The notes under the pieces are model-generated. The model saw only the letters and a program-made list of their open reading frames with translations, was not told where the DNA came from and made no database searches. Made by a program: the position numbers and the translations under genes. A stretch of DNA of 64,000 nucleotides from NCBI RefSeq assembly GCF_014652235.1, contig NZ_BMYK01000003.1, positions 248,001 to 312,000 of the forward strand. Direction: 5' to 3'. Positions 44,327 to 51,850 of the stretch are shown in pieces. Each line of letters starts with the position of its first letter. The first letter of the stretch is position 1. The DNA is from Pseudorhodoferax aquiterrae. GTDB taxonomy: Bacteria; Pseudomonadota; Gammaproteobacteria; Burkholderiales; Burkholderiaceae_C.

Positions 44327-44338
44327 AGAACGCCCCAA

Positions 44339-45430
44339 ATGTTCAGTTTCTTCAAGAAAAAACCGCCCGCGGCGGAGCCAGCAGCCGTTGAAGCGCCCCC
44401 TGCGCCGGCGGCGCCCGAGCCGGTGGAGCCCGCCGGTCGCAGCTGGTTGCGCAATCCCTTCGCGGCCAAGCCCGAGGCTGCGCCGGAGCCGCCGCCGGCC
44501 GAGGCCGCCGCCGAACCCGTGGCCCGCGCGGGCTGGGTGGACCGGCTCAAGCTGGGCCTGCGCAAGACCGGCAGCAGCATCACCACGGTCTTCACGGGCA
44601 CCCGCATCGACGAGGCCTTGTACGAGGAGCTCGAGGAGGCCCTGCTGATGGCCGACACCGGCGTGAAGGCCACGACGGTGCTGCTGGACGACCTGCGCCG
44701 CCGCGTGAAGGAGGCCCGGGCCACCGAACCGGCCGCCGTGCGCGAACTGCTGATCGATGCCATCGCCGACCTGCTGCGTCCGCTGCAGAAGCCGCTGGTC
44801 ATCGGCGAGCACAAGCCCACCGTGGTGATGGTGGCCGGCGTCAACGGGGCGGGCAAGACCACCTCCATCGGCAAGCTGACCCGGCACCTGGCCGCGCACA
44901 AGGCCTCGGTGCTGCTGGCCGCGGCCGACACCTTCCGCGCCGCAGCGCGCGAGCAATTGGCCGTCTGGGCCGATCGCAACTATGTGGAGATCATCAGCCA
45001 GCAGGGCGGCGACCCCGCGGCCGTGGCCTTCGATGCGGTGAACGCCGGCCGCGCGCGCGGCAAGGACGTGGTGCTGGTCGATACCGCCGGCCGCCTGCCG
45101 ACCCAGCTCCATCTGATGGAGGAGCTCAAGAAGATTCGCCGCACGCTGGTCAAGGCCGACACGGCCGGCACCGGCGTGCCGCACGAGGTGCTGCTGGTCA
45201 TCGATGGCAACACCGGCCAGAACGCGCTGATGCAGGTCAAGGCCTTCGACGACGCGATCGGCCTGACGGGTCTCATCGTGACCAAGCTGGACGGCACGGC
45301 CAAGGGCGGCGTGCTGGCCGCCATCGCGCAGGAGCGGCCGGTGCCGGTCTACTTCATCGGCGTGGGCGAGAAGCTGGAAGACCTGGAGACCTTCGACGCG
45401 CGCGAATTCGCGCAGGCCCTGCTGGGCTGA
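44339..45430 (+). CDS. ftsY: Signal recognition particle receptor FtsY
   Basis: A 363-residue SRP receptor GTPase. The N-terminal A domain (residues 1-60) is rich in Pro/Ala/Glu and unusually short; the N and G domains follow. G motifs are visible: P-loop GVNGAGKTTS (about 166-175), DTAGRLPTQ, TKLDGTAKGG, and the insertion segment with LLAAADTFRAAAREQL. It binds Ffh/4.5S RNA complexes and directs nascent membrane proteins to SecYEG. The ATG at 44339 lies only 29 bases from the divergent M16 start. It ends 6 bases from the convergent periplasmic gene. Confidence 0.97.
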   Translation: MFSFFKKKPPAAEPAAVEAPPAPAAPEPVEPAGRSWLRNPFAAKPEAAPEPPPAEAAAEPVARAGWVDRLKLGLRKTGSSITTVFTGTRIDEALYEELEEALLMADTGVKATTVLLDDLRRRVKEARATEPAAVRELLIDAIADLLRPLQKPLVIGEHKPTVVMVAGVNGAGKTTSIGKLTRHLAAHKASVLLAAADTFRAAAREQLAVWADRNYVEIISQQGGDPAAVAFDAVNAGRARGKDVVLVDTAGRLPTQLHLMEELKKIRRTLVKADTAGTGVPHEVLLVIDGNTGQNALMQVKAFDDAIGLTGLIVTKLDGTAKGGVLAAIAQERPVPVYFIGVGEKLEDLETFDAREFAQALLG

Positions 45431-45436
45431 ACACAC

Positions 45437-46168
45437 TCAGGGCCGGTCGTCGCAATCGCCCTTGAACAGCTGGCGGCCGTTGTCGCGCAGCAAGCGGGCC
45501 TGGCGCTTGCGGGTGTCCACGCGCCATTGCGCACCGGTGCCGAACACGACCTCGTCGCCCGCCACGAAACCCGAACTGAGCCACTGCCCGTTCACGGCCA
45601 CGGCGTTCTCGGCCACGCTGTAGCGCACCTCCACGCGGCGTTCCGCCCGCCCGGCATCGGGCTTCATGCGGCAGTACAGGCTGCGGCTGTCGGGCGGGCT
45701 GCCGCGCGCCGCCAGTTCGGCCGCGATCTGTGCGGCACGGCCCGGCGCGCCGCTGGCCTCGCAGCTGAACTGGGCCACCATGGCGGTGCCGTCCATGGTG
45801 TGCACGGGCTCGAACACCAGGTTGGTGAGGTCGGTGCGGCCGCTGCGGCGCGGCGGCTGCACGAAGGGCTGCTCGGGCTCGAGCCGGCCCGAGGGCATGA
45901 CGGAGTTGAGGATGGCGATGCGCTGCGGCGTGCGGCAGTCCACCACGTAGTTGGCATAGCCGACCAGGGGCGATGGCCGCAGGGCGTGCACGAGGAAGTA
46001 GGTGCCGGCGACATGGTCGCGGTCGACCACGTCGAGCGCGATGGCGTCCACGCCGACCAGCATCTCGTCGATGCGCTGCACCATGTGGAAGCTGGCCACC
46101 GTCTGGGCGGTTGCCGGCAGGGCTAGCAACACGGCGACAACGCAAAGAAGAGGGCGGCAGGAAGGCAT
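45437..46168 (-). CDS. Periplasmic hypothetical protein
   Basis: A 243-residue secreted protein, not recognised. Signal peptide ends PATA-QT (about residue 22). Three or more cysteines occur in the mature chain (VDCRTP, FSCEAS, YCRMKP, GDCDDRP at the end), compatible with disulfides. It is rich in beta-type segments and ends in a short basic tail. No enzyme motif is seen. ATG at 46168 is preferred over the TTG at 46171. It converges with ftsY, and its start lies 40 bases from the GltI-like stop on the same strand, so it may be in that transcript. Confidence 0.7.
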   Translation of the reverse strand: MPSCRPLLCVVAVLLALPATAQTVASFHMVQRIDEMLVGVDAIALDVVDRDHVAGTYFLVHALRPSPLVGYANYVVDCRTPQRIAILNSVMPSGRLEPEQPFVQPPRRSGRTDLTNLVFEPVHTMDGTAMVAQFSCEASGAPGRAAQIAAELAARGSPPDSRSLYCRMKPDAGRAERRVEVRYSVAENAVAVNGQWLSSGFVAGDEVVFGTGAQWRVDTRKRQARLLRDNGRQLFKGDCDDRP

Positions 46169-46208
46169 CAAGGAATTCAGGGCCCGGCCTGCGCCGCACT
46201 GCGCGGAC

Positions 46209-47093
46209 CTACATGGCGGGCTTGTCGCTCAGGGCCTTCAGATTGTCGCGCAGCTGCTGGCTCATCGGCAGGCCGAGGTTGATGCCGCGCGGCGGGATCG
46301 GCGACATGAACCACTTGTTGTACAGGCGCTCGAACTCGCCCGACTTCATGGCATCGGCGAACACGCCGTCGACCAGCGCCTTGAAGGCCGGGTCGTCCTT
46401 GCGCACCATGCAGGCATAGGGCTCGACCTGCAGCGAATCGCCGACCACCTCGAGCTGCTCGGACATCTTGGAGTTCGCGCGCAGGCCGAACAACAGGATG
46501 TCGTCCATCGCGAAGGCGACGGCACGGTCGCTCTCGACCAGCAGTAGCGAATCGTCATGGTCCTTGCCCAGCACCACCGTCATGCCGATGTTGTTGTCCT
46601 GGTTGTACTTGCGGATGACCTGCGCATTGGTCGTGCCGGTCGTCGTGGCCACGGTCTTGCCGGCGAGGTCGGCGTAGTTTTTGATGCCCGAACTCTTCTT
46701 CACGAGCAGGCGCGTGCCGGTGTAGAAGTGGTTGATGGCGAAGGCCACGTCCTTGCCGCGCGCGGTGTTGTTGGTGGTCGAGCCGCATTCCAGGTCGATG
46801 GTGCCGTTGGTGAGCAAGGGGATGCGGTTCTGCGAGGTCACGGCCATGGCGCCAACCTCCAGGTTGGGCTTGTTGAGCTTCTTCTTGACGGCCTCGACGA
46901 CGGCGTCGGTCAGGTCGACGGCGAATCCCACGGCCTTGGTCGAACCCGCCAGGTAGCTGAACGGTACCGACGATTCGCGGTAGGCCACGGTGATCTTGTT
47001 GCTGTCGGCCACCTTCTTCAAGGTGTCGGCATGGACGGCGGACAGGCTGGCGCAGCACAGCGCGATAGCGCTCAGGCGGGACAAGGCAGACAT
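46209..47093 (-). CDS. Amino-acid ABC transporter substrate-binding protein, GltI-like
   Basis: A 294-residue periplasmic binding protein. Signal peptide ends VHA-DT (about residue 22). The core contains SVPFSYLAG, VGFAVDLTDAVV, and the central RGKDVAFAINHFYTGTRLLVKK, typical of family-3 solute-binding proteins for glutamate/aspartate. The permease and ATPase genes (gltJKL) are not next to it; the neighbours are a hypothetical and a Bug gene. It is divergent from the second Bug gene across ~190 bases. Confidence 0.9.
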   Translation of the reverse strand: MSALSRLSAIALCCASLSAVHADTLKKVADSNKITVAYRESSVPFSYLAGSTKAVGFAVDLTDAVVEAVKKKLNKPNLEVGAMAVTSQNRIPLLTNGTIDLECGSTTNNTARGKDVAFAINHFYTGTRLLVKKSSGIKNYADLAGKTVATTTGTTNAQVIRKYNQDNNIGMTVVLGKDHDDSLLLVESDRAVAFAMDDILLFGLRANSKMSEQLEVVGDSLQVEPYACMVRKDDPAFKALVDGVFADAMKSGEFERLYNKWFMSPIPPRGINLGLPMSQQLRDNLKALSDKPAM

Positions 47094-47285
47094 GGGCTTC
47101 CTCGGCAAGCGGATGGGGTTTGCAGTGTAGGCAGGCGGCACACGTCGGGAAGCAAGGGATATGCCTGAGACCGGCTCCCTTGCCGCGCGCCAGCGGCCGC
47201 CGTGGGCCGGTAAAACCCGCTCACGCGCTCGGCGCAGCTTGCTTACGCTGGCGGCCTCGCCCACACGACAAGGAGACCCGCCACC

Positions 47286-48263
47286 ATGCAGACTGCCCCC
47301 CGCCGACTGCTGCTGTCCACCGCCCTGCTCGCCCTCGTGGCCAGCAGCCTGCCCGCCAAGGCGCAGCCGGCGGCCTGGCCGAGCAAGCCGGTCCGCATCG
47401 TCGTCACCTTCCCGCCGGGGGGGGCGCCGGACACGTTGGCGCGCCTCCTGGCCGACAAGTGGAGCGCGCTGGGCCAGCCCGTGACGGTGGACAACAAGCC
47501 GGGCGCCGGCGGCAACATCGGTGCCGACACAGTGGCCAAGAGCCCGGCCGACGGGGCCACCCTGGTGCTGGGTACGGTGGGGACGCACGCGATCAACGCC
47601 GCGCTGTACGACAAGATGCCGTACAACAACCTCAAGGACTTCACGCCGATCAGCTTCCTGGCCAGTACGCCCAACCTGCTGGTGGTCAACAAGGCCGTGC
47701 CAGCCAACAACGTGCAGGAGCTGGTGGCGCTGGCCAAGCGCGAGCCACTGGCCTTCGGCTCGTCGGGCAGCGGTACCTCGATCCACCTGTCGGGGGAGCT
47801 GTTCAACACGCTGGCCGGCGTGAAGATGCAGCATGTGCCGTACAAAGGGCGCGCTCAGGCGATCCCGGACCTGCTGGGCGGACGCATCGCGATGATTTTC
47901 GACAACATGCCGTCGGCGCTGCCGCTCGTGAAGTCCGGCGAACTCAAGGCCCTGGGGGTGACCAGCGCGCAGCGCTCCCCTGCCGCGCCGGACATCCCGA
48001 CCATCGCCGAGGCCGGCCTGCCCGGATTCGAGGCCACCTCCTGGTTCGCGCTGCTCGGGCCGGCCGGGATGCCGCGCGAGGTTCAGTTGCGCATCAACCA
48101 GGAAGTCGCGCGTGTGCTGGCGCTGCCCGATGTGAGGGAGAAGCTCGCCACGCTGGGCCTGGAGCCGAACCCCGGCACCCCCGAAGCCCTGATGTCGCTC
48201 ATGCAGAGCGAGACCGCCAAGTGGGCCAAGGTGGTCAAGGCGTCCGGCGCGAAGCCCGACTGA
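47286..48263 (+). CDS. Second Bug-family tripartite tricarboxylate binding protein
   Basis: A 325-residue secreted binding protein. Signal peptide ends PAKA-QP (about residue 28). Bug signatures are present: PVRIVVTFPPGGAPDTLARL and, near the end, LGPAGMPREVQLRIN. ATG at 47286 is preceded by AAGGAGA. It stands alone, with no TTT membrane gene near it, as is usual for the many Bug genes of betaproteobacteria. It differs clearly from the Bug protein at 36235-37200. The stop (TGA 48261-48263) lies 3 bases before a TACAAT box that may start a small RNA. Confidence 0.92.
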   Translation: MQTAPRRLLLSTALLALVASSLPAKAQPAAWPSKPVRIVVTFPPGGAPDTLARLLADKWSALGQPVTVDNKPGAGGNIGADTVAKSPADGATLVLGTVGTHAINAALYDKMPYNNLKDFTPISFLASTPNLLVVNKAVPANNVQELVALAKREPLAFGSSGSGTSIHLSGELFNTLAGVKMQHVPYKGRAQAIPDLLGGRIAMIFDNMPSALPLVKSGELKALGVTSAQRSPAAPDIPTIAEAGLPGFEATSWFALLGPAGMPREVQLRINQEVARVLALPDVREKLATLGLEPNPGTPEALMSLMQSETAKWAKVVKASGAKPD

Positions 48264-48277
48264 GCTACAATCGGGGG

Positions 48278-48483
48278 CTCACTGGTTCTGCAACCAGTGA
48301 AATCGCCTGGCCAGGCAACGCCGAATCTCACGGCGGCACGTCGACAAGATCGCTCACGACGAAAAACGCAGAGTGGTCCTGCATGCGAAAGTGCCGTAAA
48401 CGTGGACCGCGTAAGAGTCCACGACCAAATTCTTGAAGTCCCGCTGCAACGCCAGTCTGTGTTTTGCCACGACTGGCGTTTTG
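48278..48483 (+). ncRNA. Candidate structured small RNA (or leader)
   Basis: Just after the Bug stop there is a -10-like TACAAT (48266-48271). Downstream are three hairpins: CACTGGTT-CTGC-AACCAGTG (48280-48299, perfect 8-bp), CGTGGAC...GTCCACG (about 48400-48423, perfect 7-bp) and AACGCCAGTC...GACTGGCGTT (48448-48480, perfect 10-bp, followed by TTTTGC). The spacing and the last stem with a short T-run look like a ~205-base transcript ending in a weak terminator. No known family was recognised, and no good -35 was found. Confidence 0.4.
48383..48436 (+). other. Very small basic ORF inside the candidate RNA (17 codons)
   Basis: ATG to TGA encodes MRKCRKRGPRKSPRPNS, with eight basic residues of 17 and three prolines. 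No strong ribosome site is seen (GTGG lies 9-12 bases upstream). It could be chance, or a leader or small-protein ORF inside the hairpin-rich RNA. The middle hairpin at ~48400-48423 covers most of it, so reading it would disturb the RNA fold. Confidence 0.2.
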
Positions 48484-48527
48484 CATGGTGCGCATGCCCC
48501 GTGGCCCCGGCCCGTGTCCTCGCACGC

Positions 48528-48553
48528 AAAAAAGCCCCGCTCACGCAGGGCTT
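48528..48553 (-). terminator. Intrinsic terminator on the minus strand
   Basis: On the minus strand AAGCCCTGC-GTGA-GCGGGGCTT makes a 9-bp stem (one T-G pair) with a GNRA-type tetraloop, followed by TTTT. It lies 25 bases past the stop of the small gene at 48579-48758, so it supports that gene as being expressed leftward. Confidence 0.7.
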
Positions 48554-48578
48554 GGAAAGATGGCGGCCGCAACCCGGC

Positions 48579-48758
48579 TCAGGTTGGCAGCCCCTTGGTG
48601 GCATGCCGTTTGTGGTCTTCGGCGCCGGCGCGGACCGGCACCGATTTGCTCGGCACATATGGAACGGTCATTGCGCTGTTCACATGGGTTCTGGGCTCGA
48701 CGGCCGCCGATGCAGGCGGTGCGGGCTTGGAACTGTCGCTCCTGGTCTGGTCGCTCAT
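48579..48758 (-). CDS. Small hypothetical protein (59 residues)
   Basis: Not recognised. The 59-residue product starts MSDQTRSDSSKP and its C-terminal half is polar and basic (VPYVPSKSVPVRAGAED, then HKRHATKGLP). It has no membrane or signal segment. There is no clear ribosome site before the ATG at 48758. The strongest support is the good minus-strand terminator 25 bases after its stop. It lies in the AT-richer stretch between the Bug gene and the tRNA, and may be lineage-specific. Confidence 0.45.
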   Translation of the reverse strand: MSDQTRSDSSKPAPPASAAVEPRTHVNSAMTVPYVPSKSVPVRAGAEDHKRHATKGLPT

Positions 48759-49233
48759 GCTTGAAGAATCCGGTTGGTCATCAGGTCCGCAGGCGTGCTG
48801 TCCACGCGTCAGGTGCACCTCGGCGTTGCACAGCCCGAGGCCAACGCATCTCGACGCAACATTCGCGCCATGCGGATGACTGCAATGAAATCAACACGGA
48901 ACTTGCCGCGCCGATCGCGCGGCGGCCCAGCTTGTAAAAAGGACCGACAGAACGTCCAATTCGCGTCACGCACGGGGGCAATTCGCCTGGACGCCGACCT
49001 CTGACCAGAAAAGCCACGATTCCCCTCATGTAGCGCTTGGGGCCTCCCATCTCAAGCCCAGCAACAGCACCACCAACGACACCAAATCAAGGCCGCATCG
49101 CGACCATCCATGTGTCCAGTCTTGTAGGACATGGCCGATGACGACCCACGTTACAGGGAGCCCGGGAATACCCTAGGTACTCTCGCAAGTGCTTGAATCT
49201 TAAAGGCGGCACAGTGCTTGCTTGGAGTTCATG
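48759..49233. other. 475-base gap with no supported gene
   Basis: No convincing coding region was seen; the frames here are short or have poor codon use. The last part holds the likely promoter and leader of the small membrane gene at 49234, including the short palindrome TACC-CTA-GGTA (about 49169-49179). Base composition is clearly less GC-rich than in the flanking core genes. Confidence 0.5.
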
Positions 49234-49467
49234 ATGACTCCCATTCAGTTGATGAAGCGTCTCTTGATTGCCATTGCATCGCTGCTTGCTGTGTCAGCGG
49301 CGTTCGCATTGGGCGCATACCCCGACCTTCCCTCCGTTCAAGCCCTGCCCGGCGCAGCGGTTTCGTGGGCGACGTCCACGTTCAGTGGCGACCACAGCGG
49401 CATGTGGGAAGTGGCGGCGGCGATCGCCGTGATGGCTGTGATTGCCAAGCGCAACGGCAAGACATGA
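49234..49467 (+). CDS. Small membrane protein, first copy of a paralogous pair
   Basis: A 77-residue protein, not recognised. Predicted helices: a N-terminal one (about residues 6-28, LMKRLLIAIASLLAVSAAFA, which may be a signal peptide or anchor) and a C-terminal one (about 56-72, MWEVAAAIAVMAVIAKRNGK), with a Pro/Gly/Ser-rich middle. GGAG lies 6 bases before the ATG at 49234. It shares the layout and the C-terminal motif W-x-V-A-A-x-I-A-x-x-(V/L)-I-A-x-R with the protein at 50137-50337, so the two are probably duplicates that diverged. Confidence 0.6.
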   Translation: MTPIQLMKRLLIAIASLLAVSAAFALGAYPDLPSVQALPGAAVSWATSTFSGDHSGMWEVAAAIAVMAVIAKRNGKT

Positions 49468-49566
49468 TCCACCGGCGCGCCGCGCATGGCCGCGGTGCGC
49501 ATGCGACATGCAAAACATGTGCGGCATGTCACATTGGAAATACCGTCTCATGGTTACGCTCGCGCG

Positions 49567-49773
49567 ATGAAACAAATTCGCATTGCAAGCACGCGCGAAA
49601 TCGCGCAGAACGACCAAGGCCAACGTTTCGTCTGCGAGTGGATGGAAGGCTCGCTGATGAACCGGTGGCTGCTGAAGAACCGACTGGCCGAAGCACTGGA
49701 GGTGCACGGCACGGGAAGCCACTGGGTTGAAGTCCGGGACGCGCACCCCGTGCGCCACACAGCACCGGCCTGA
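49567..49773 (+). CDS. Small hypothetical soluble protein
   Basis: A 68-residue protein, not recognised with certainty. It begins MKQIRIASTREIAQNDQG and has FVCEWMEGSLMNRWLLKNRLAEALEV and a C-terminal HWVEVRDAHPVRH. The pattern of hydrophobic and charged residues looks like a small folded alpha/beta protein and not like random frame translation. It sits between two membrane-protein copies and has a terminator about 75 bases downstream. The function is unknown. Confidence 0.55.
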   Translation: MKQIRIASTREIAQNDQGQRFVCEWMEGSLMNRWLLKNRLAEALEVHGTGSHWVEVRDAHPVRHTAPA

Positions 49774-49847
49774 CGTCGAAACAACGTCGCCGAGCGTTGC
49801 AGCCGGCAGAGTCGATCAGGCGCGGTGGTCGTGGTCTCGCGCCAACA

Positions 49848-49885
49848 AAAAGCCTCCCCGGTTCGAAGACCGGAGAGGCTTTGAA
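49848..49885 (+). terminator. Bidirectional-looking intrinsic terminator
   Basis: AAAGCCTC-C-CCGGT...ACCGG-A-GAGGCTTT forms a long stem with one C-A mismatch and a loop around TTCGAAG, followed by TTTGAATTTT. It lies about 75 bases after the 49567-49773 gene on the plus strand. The A-rich 5' side makes it work in both directions. Confidence 0.75.
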
Positions 49886-50136
49886 TTTTGCTGACGCGTC
49901 CCGCCGATAGCGCAAAACCAGCGTCCTGAGAGACGCAGTCCCACGGGTCGCGTTGGCCGGATGTGAACGCGACAAGTCAGGGGGCACGGCGCTGCCAATG
50001 AAACCGTGCGGAAAGTCGCCAACGGTTTGCATGAGTTCCTGCATCATGCCGCACCTCCGCGCCCCGTGCCGGCCAACTTCCCAGCGCATTGCAGGCAGCC
50101 GACGCTCGCCACCTGCGCAGTGCGCATCATCAAAAC
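49886..50136. other. 251-base intergenic stretch, nothing clear
   Basis: Between the terminator and the second small membrane protein no gene, tRNA or strong promoter was recognised. The latter half should hold the promoter of the 50137 gene, but no good -35/-10 pair was found by eye. Confidence 0.4.
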
Positions 50137-50337
50137 ATGCCAATGAAGCGCGCCCTGATCGCTCTCGTCTCGGTAGTGTCCGTCTCTGCCGTCGTGGCCT
50201 TCGGGCCCCGTTCCGACGTTCAACCATCCGCTCAGGAACCGCCGCTGCTGACTGCCAGTTGGTTTGCCGACGACGGCTGGGCGGTGGTCGCGGCGATCAT
50301 CGCAATGGTTTTGATCGCCAACAGAAGAAATCGTTGA
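50137..50337 (+). CDS. Small membrane protein, second copy of the pair
   Basis: A 66-residue protein, not recognised. A N-terminal hydrophobic segment (MPMKRALIALVSVVSVSAVVA) and a C-terminal helix (WAVVAAIIAMVLIANRRNR) are joined by a Pro/Ser/Gln-rich middle of ~20 residues. Size, layout and C-terminal motif match the protein at 49234-49467. ATG at 50137 is listed; a second ATG at 50143 also fits. No clear ribosome site. It could be a small stress-related or channel-like membrane protein, which is only a guess. Confidence 0.55.
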   Translation: MPMKRALIALVSVVSVSAVVAFGPRSDVQPSAQEPPLLTASWFADDGWAVVAAIIAMVLIANRRNR

Positions 50338-50473
50338 GTGTGCCTGTGGCTTGAACGGCCAGTAGTGGCCAAGAGACGCCACACCAGGGTTTGCACCCGT
50401 TCATCAATCCATCGATGGCGCGGAAGATCGCTGGTATCAATTAGTTTCAGATCTCAACGATTGAGACGCTTCC

Positions 50474-50605
50474 ATGACGCTCACCGCACTCATCGCCATC
50501 GCTTGCATTGCATGTCTTGCCCGCGGGGCATTGGCGGCCGGCCTCCGGCTGGAGCAAATCAGCAAGGAGCGCCAGGAAAACGCTGAGTTCCGCCAGGCGT
50601 CCTGA
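50474..50605 (+). CDS. Candidate 43-residue small membrane-helix protein
   Basis: A short frame not recognised: N-terminal hydrophobic helix (ALIAIACIACLARGALAAGL, two Cys) and a charged amphipathic tail (EQISKERQENAEFRQAS). A weak GAG ribosome-site match lies before the ATG at 50474. This is the third tiny membrane-type frame in the same stretch, which argues against chance, but the evidence is weak. Confidence 0.35.
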   Translation: MTLTALIAIACIACLARGALAAGLRLEQISKERQENAEFRQAS

Positions 50606-50853
50606 AGCCTCCGCGAAAGAAACCGTGGGCGCCACCCTCGCGGCCGCTGGAACCGTGCCAATCAACGAGAACGCCGCAACGGCCGCTGTCGGCGACGGCA
50701 ACAGGCTCTTCCACCCACTGCACGCCCGGATGCAGCGCCGTCAGTGGCACGGGCGGTAGCTGGAAGGCCTCCTCACCCGCTCAACCTGCACTGCAACAAA
50801 CGCAGTGCGGAAACCGGTGAAGTGCGCAGCCCACACCACACTCCGGAAAATAA
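50606..50853. other. 248-base stretch between the small frames and the tRNA terminator
   Basis: No convincing gene is seen. A GTG-started frame to 50759 (VGATLAAAGTVPINENAATAA, and so on) exists but lacks a ribosome site and conserved features, so it is not called. Confidence 0.4.
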
Positions 50854-50887
50854 AAAAGCCTTCGAAACCATTGATTTCGAAGGCTTT
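50854..50887 (-). terminator. Intrinsic terminator of the tRNA-Met transcript
   Basis: On the minus strand AAAGCCTTCGAAA-TCAATGG-TTTCGAAGGCTTTT forms a perfect 13-bp stem with a 7-base loop and ends in TTTTTTA. It begins 8 bases after the tRNA's CCA end, so it ends the tRNA transcript. Confidence 0.85.
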
Positions 50888-50894
50888 CGGATGT

Positions 50895-50971
50895 TGGTGG
50901 CGCTTCACGGATTCGAACCGCGGACCTGTGGATTATGATTCCATCGCTCTAACCGACTGAGCTAAAGCGCC
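50895..50971 (-). tRNA. tRNA-Met (anticodon CAT)
   Basis: A 77-base cloverleaf on the minus strand with encoded CCA. Acceptor GGCGCTT/AAGCGCC pairs perfectly; the D arm GCTC...GAGC, the T arm CGCGG-TTCGAAT-CCGTG and the anticodon loop ATCATAA (anticodon CAT) are in place. The anticodon stem has an A-C mismatch at 27-43. CAT could also serve Ile2 after lysidine modification, but the sequence resembles elongator tRNA-Met. A terminator follows. Confidence 0.95.
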
Positions 50972-51006
50972 GAGCCGCTAATTATAGCGTGGATTTCGCG
51001 CCGCCT

Positions 51007-51786
51007 TCAAGTGTTGGTGAAGCCGGCCTTGCGCTTGTTCATGAAGGCGTCCATGCCTTCCTTCTGATCGGCCGTGGCGAACAGGCCGTGGAACAGCCGG
51101 CGTTCGAACATGACGCCGTCGGACAAGCCGCTTTCGAAAGCACGGTTGACGGACTCCTTGGCGGCCATCACGGCGATCTGCGAGAACTCGCAGATCGACA
51201 GCGCAGCGCCCAGTGCTTCCTCCATCAGCTTGTCCAGCGGCACGACGCGGCTGACCAGGCCGGAGCGCTCAGCTTCGGTCGCGTCCATCATGCGTCCCGT
51301 CAATGCCATGTCCATGGCCTTGGCCTTGCCGACCGCGCGCGGCAGACGCTGCGTGCCGCCCGCACCGGGGATCACACCCAACTTGATCTCGGGCTGGCCG
51401 AACTTGGCGTTGTCGGCCGCGATGATGAAGTCGCACATCATCGCCAGCTCACAGCCGCCGCCCAGCGCGAAGCCGCTGACGGCCGCAATGACGGGCTTGC
51501 GCACGCTGCGGATCTGCTCCCAGTTGCGCGTGATGTAGTCGCCCTTGTAGACGTCGGCGAAGCTGTACTTGGCCATGGCGCCGATGTCGGCACCAGCGGC
51601 AAACGCCTTCTCGCTGCCCGTCAGCACGATGCAGCCGATGCTGTCGTCCCGGTCCAGCTTCTTGAGCGCGTCGCCGAGCTCGTTCATGAGCTGGTCGTTC
51701 AGCGCATTGAGCTGCTTGGGGCGGTTCAGCGTGACGACGCCGACTTTGCCGGCTTCCACACGCAAGGTGATGGTCTCGTACTCCAT
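51007..51786 (-). CDS. Enoyl-CoA hydratase
   Basis: A 259-residue crotonase-fold enzyme that adds water to trans-2-enoyl-CoA. [44 protein letters not shown] contains both catalytic glutamates (GGCELA and GQPEIKLG). Oxyanion-hole segment is [11 protein letters not shown]. Two active-site Glu make true hydratase activity likely, in beta-oxidation. ATG at 51786 has GGAGAG 4-9 bases upstream and is preferred over an upstream frame start at 51813. It lies 64 bases past the FadD start's end on the same strand, so the two may be co-transcribed. Confidence 0.95.
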   Translation of the reverse strand: MEYETITLRVEAGKVGVVTLNRPKQLNALNDQLMNELGDALKKLDRDDSIGCIVLTGSEKAFAAGADIGAMAKYSFADVYKGDYITRNWEQIRSVRKPVIAAVSGFALGGGCELAMMCDFIIAADNAKFGQPEIKLGVIPGAGGTQRLPRAVGKAKAMDMALTGRMMDATEAERSGLVSRVVPLDKLMEEALGAALSICEFSQIAVMAAKESVNRAFESGLSDGVMFERRLFHGLFATADQKEGMDAFMNKRKAGFTNT

Positions 51787-51850
51787 GGTCTCTCCGATGT
51801 TGTCGAACAGCAAAAAACGCCGACGACTATAGCGAGCACTGGCGCATCCT

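Noticed and set aside
48297-48764. Long frames across the hairpin-rich stretch after the Bug gene
   Set aside because: They cross the hairpins and the minus-strand terminator, have no ribosome site and no domain.
50628-50759. GTG-started frame VGATLAAAGTVPIN... before the tRNA
   Set aside because: No ribosome site, no motif and no terminator after it; the codon pattern is not convincing.
50895-50971. tRNA with CAT as tRNA-Ile2 (lysidine)
   Set aside because: The overall sequence and stems resemble elongator tRNA-Met; it cannot be fully excluded without a TilS-recognition model.
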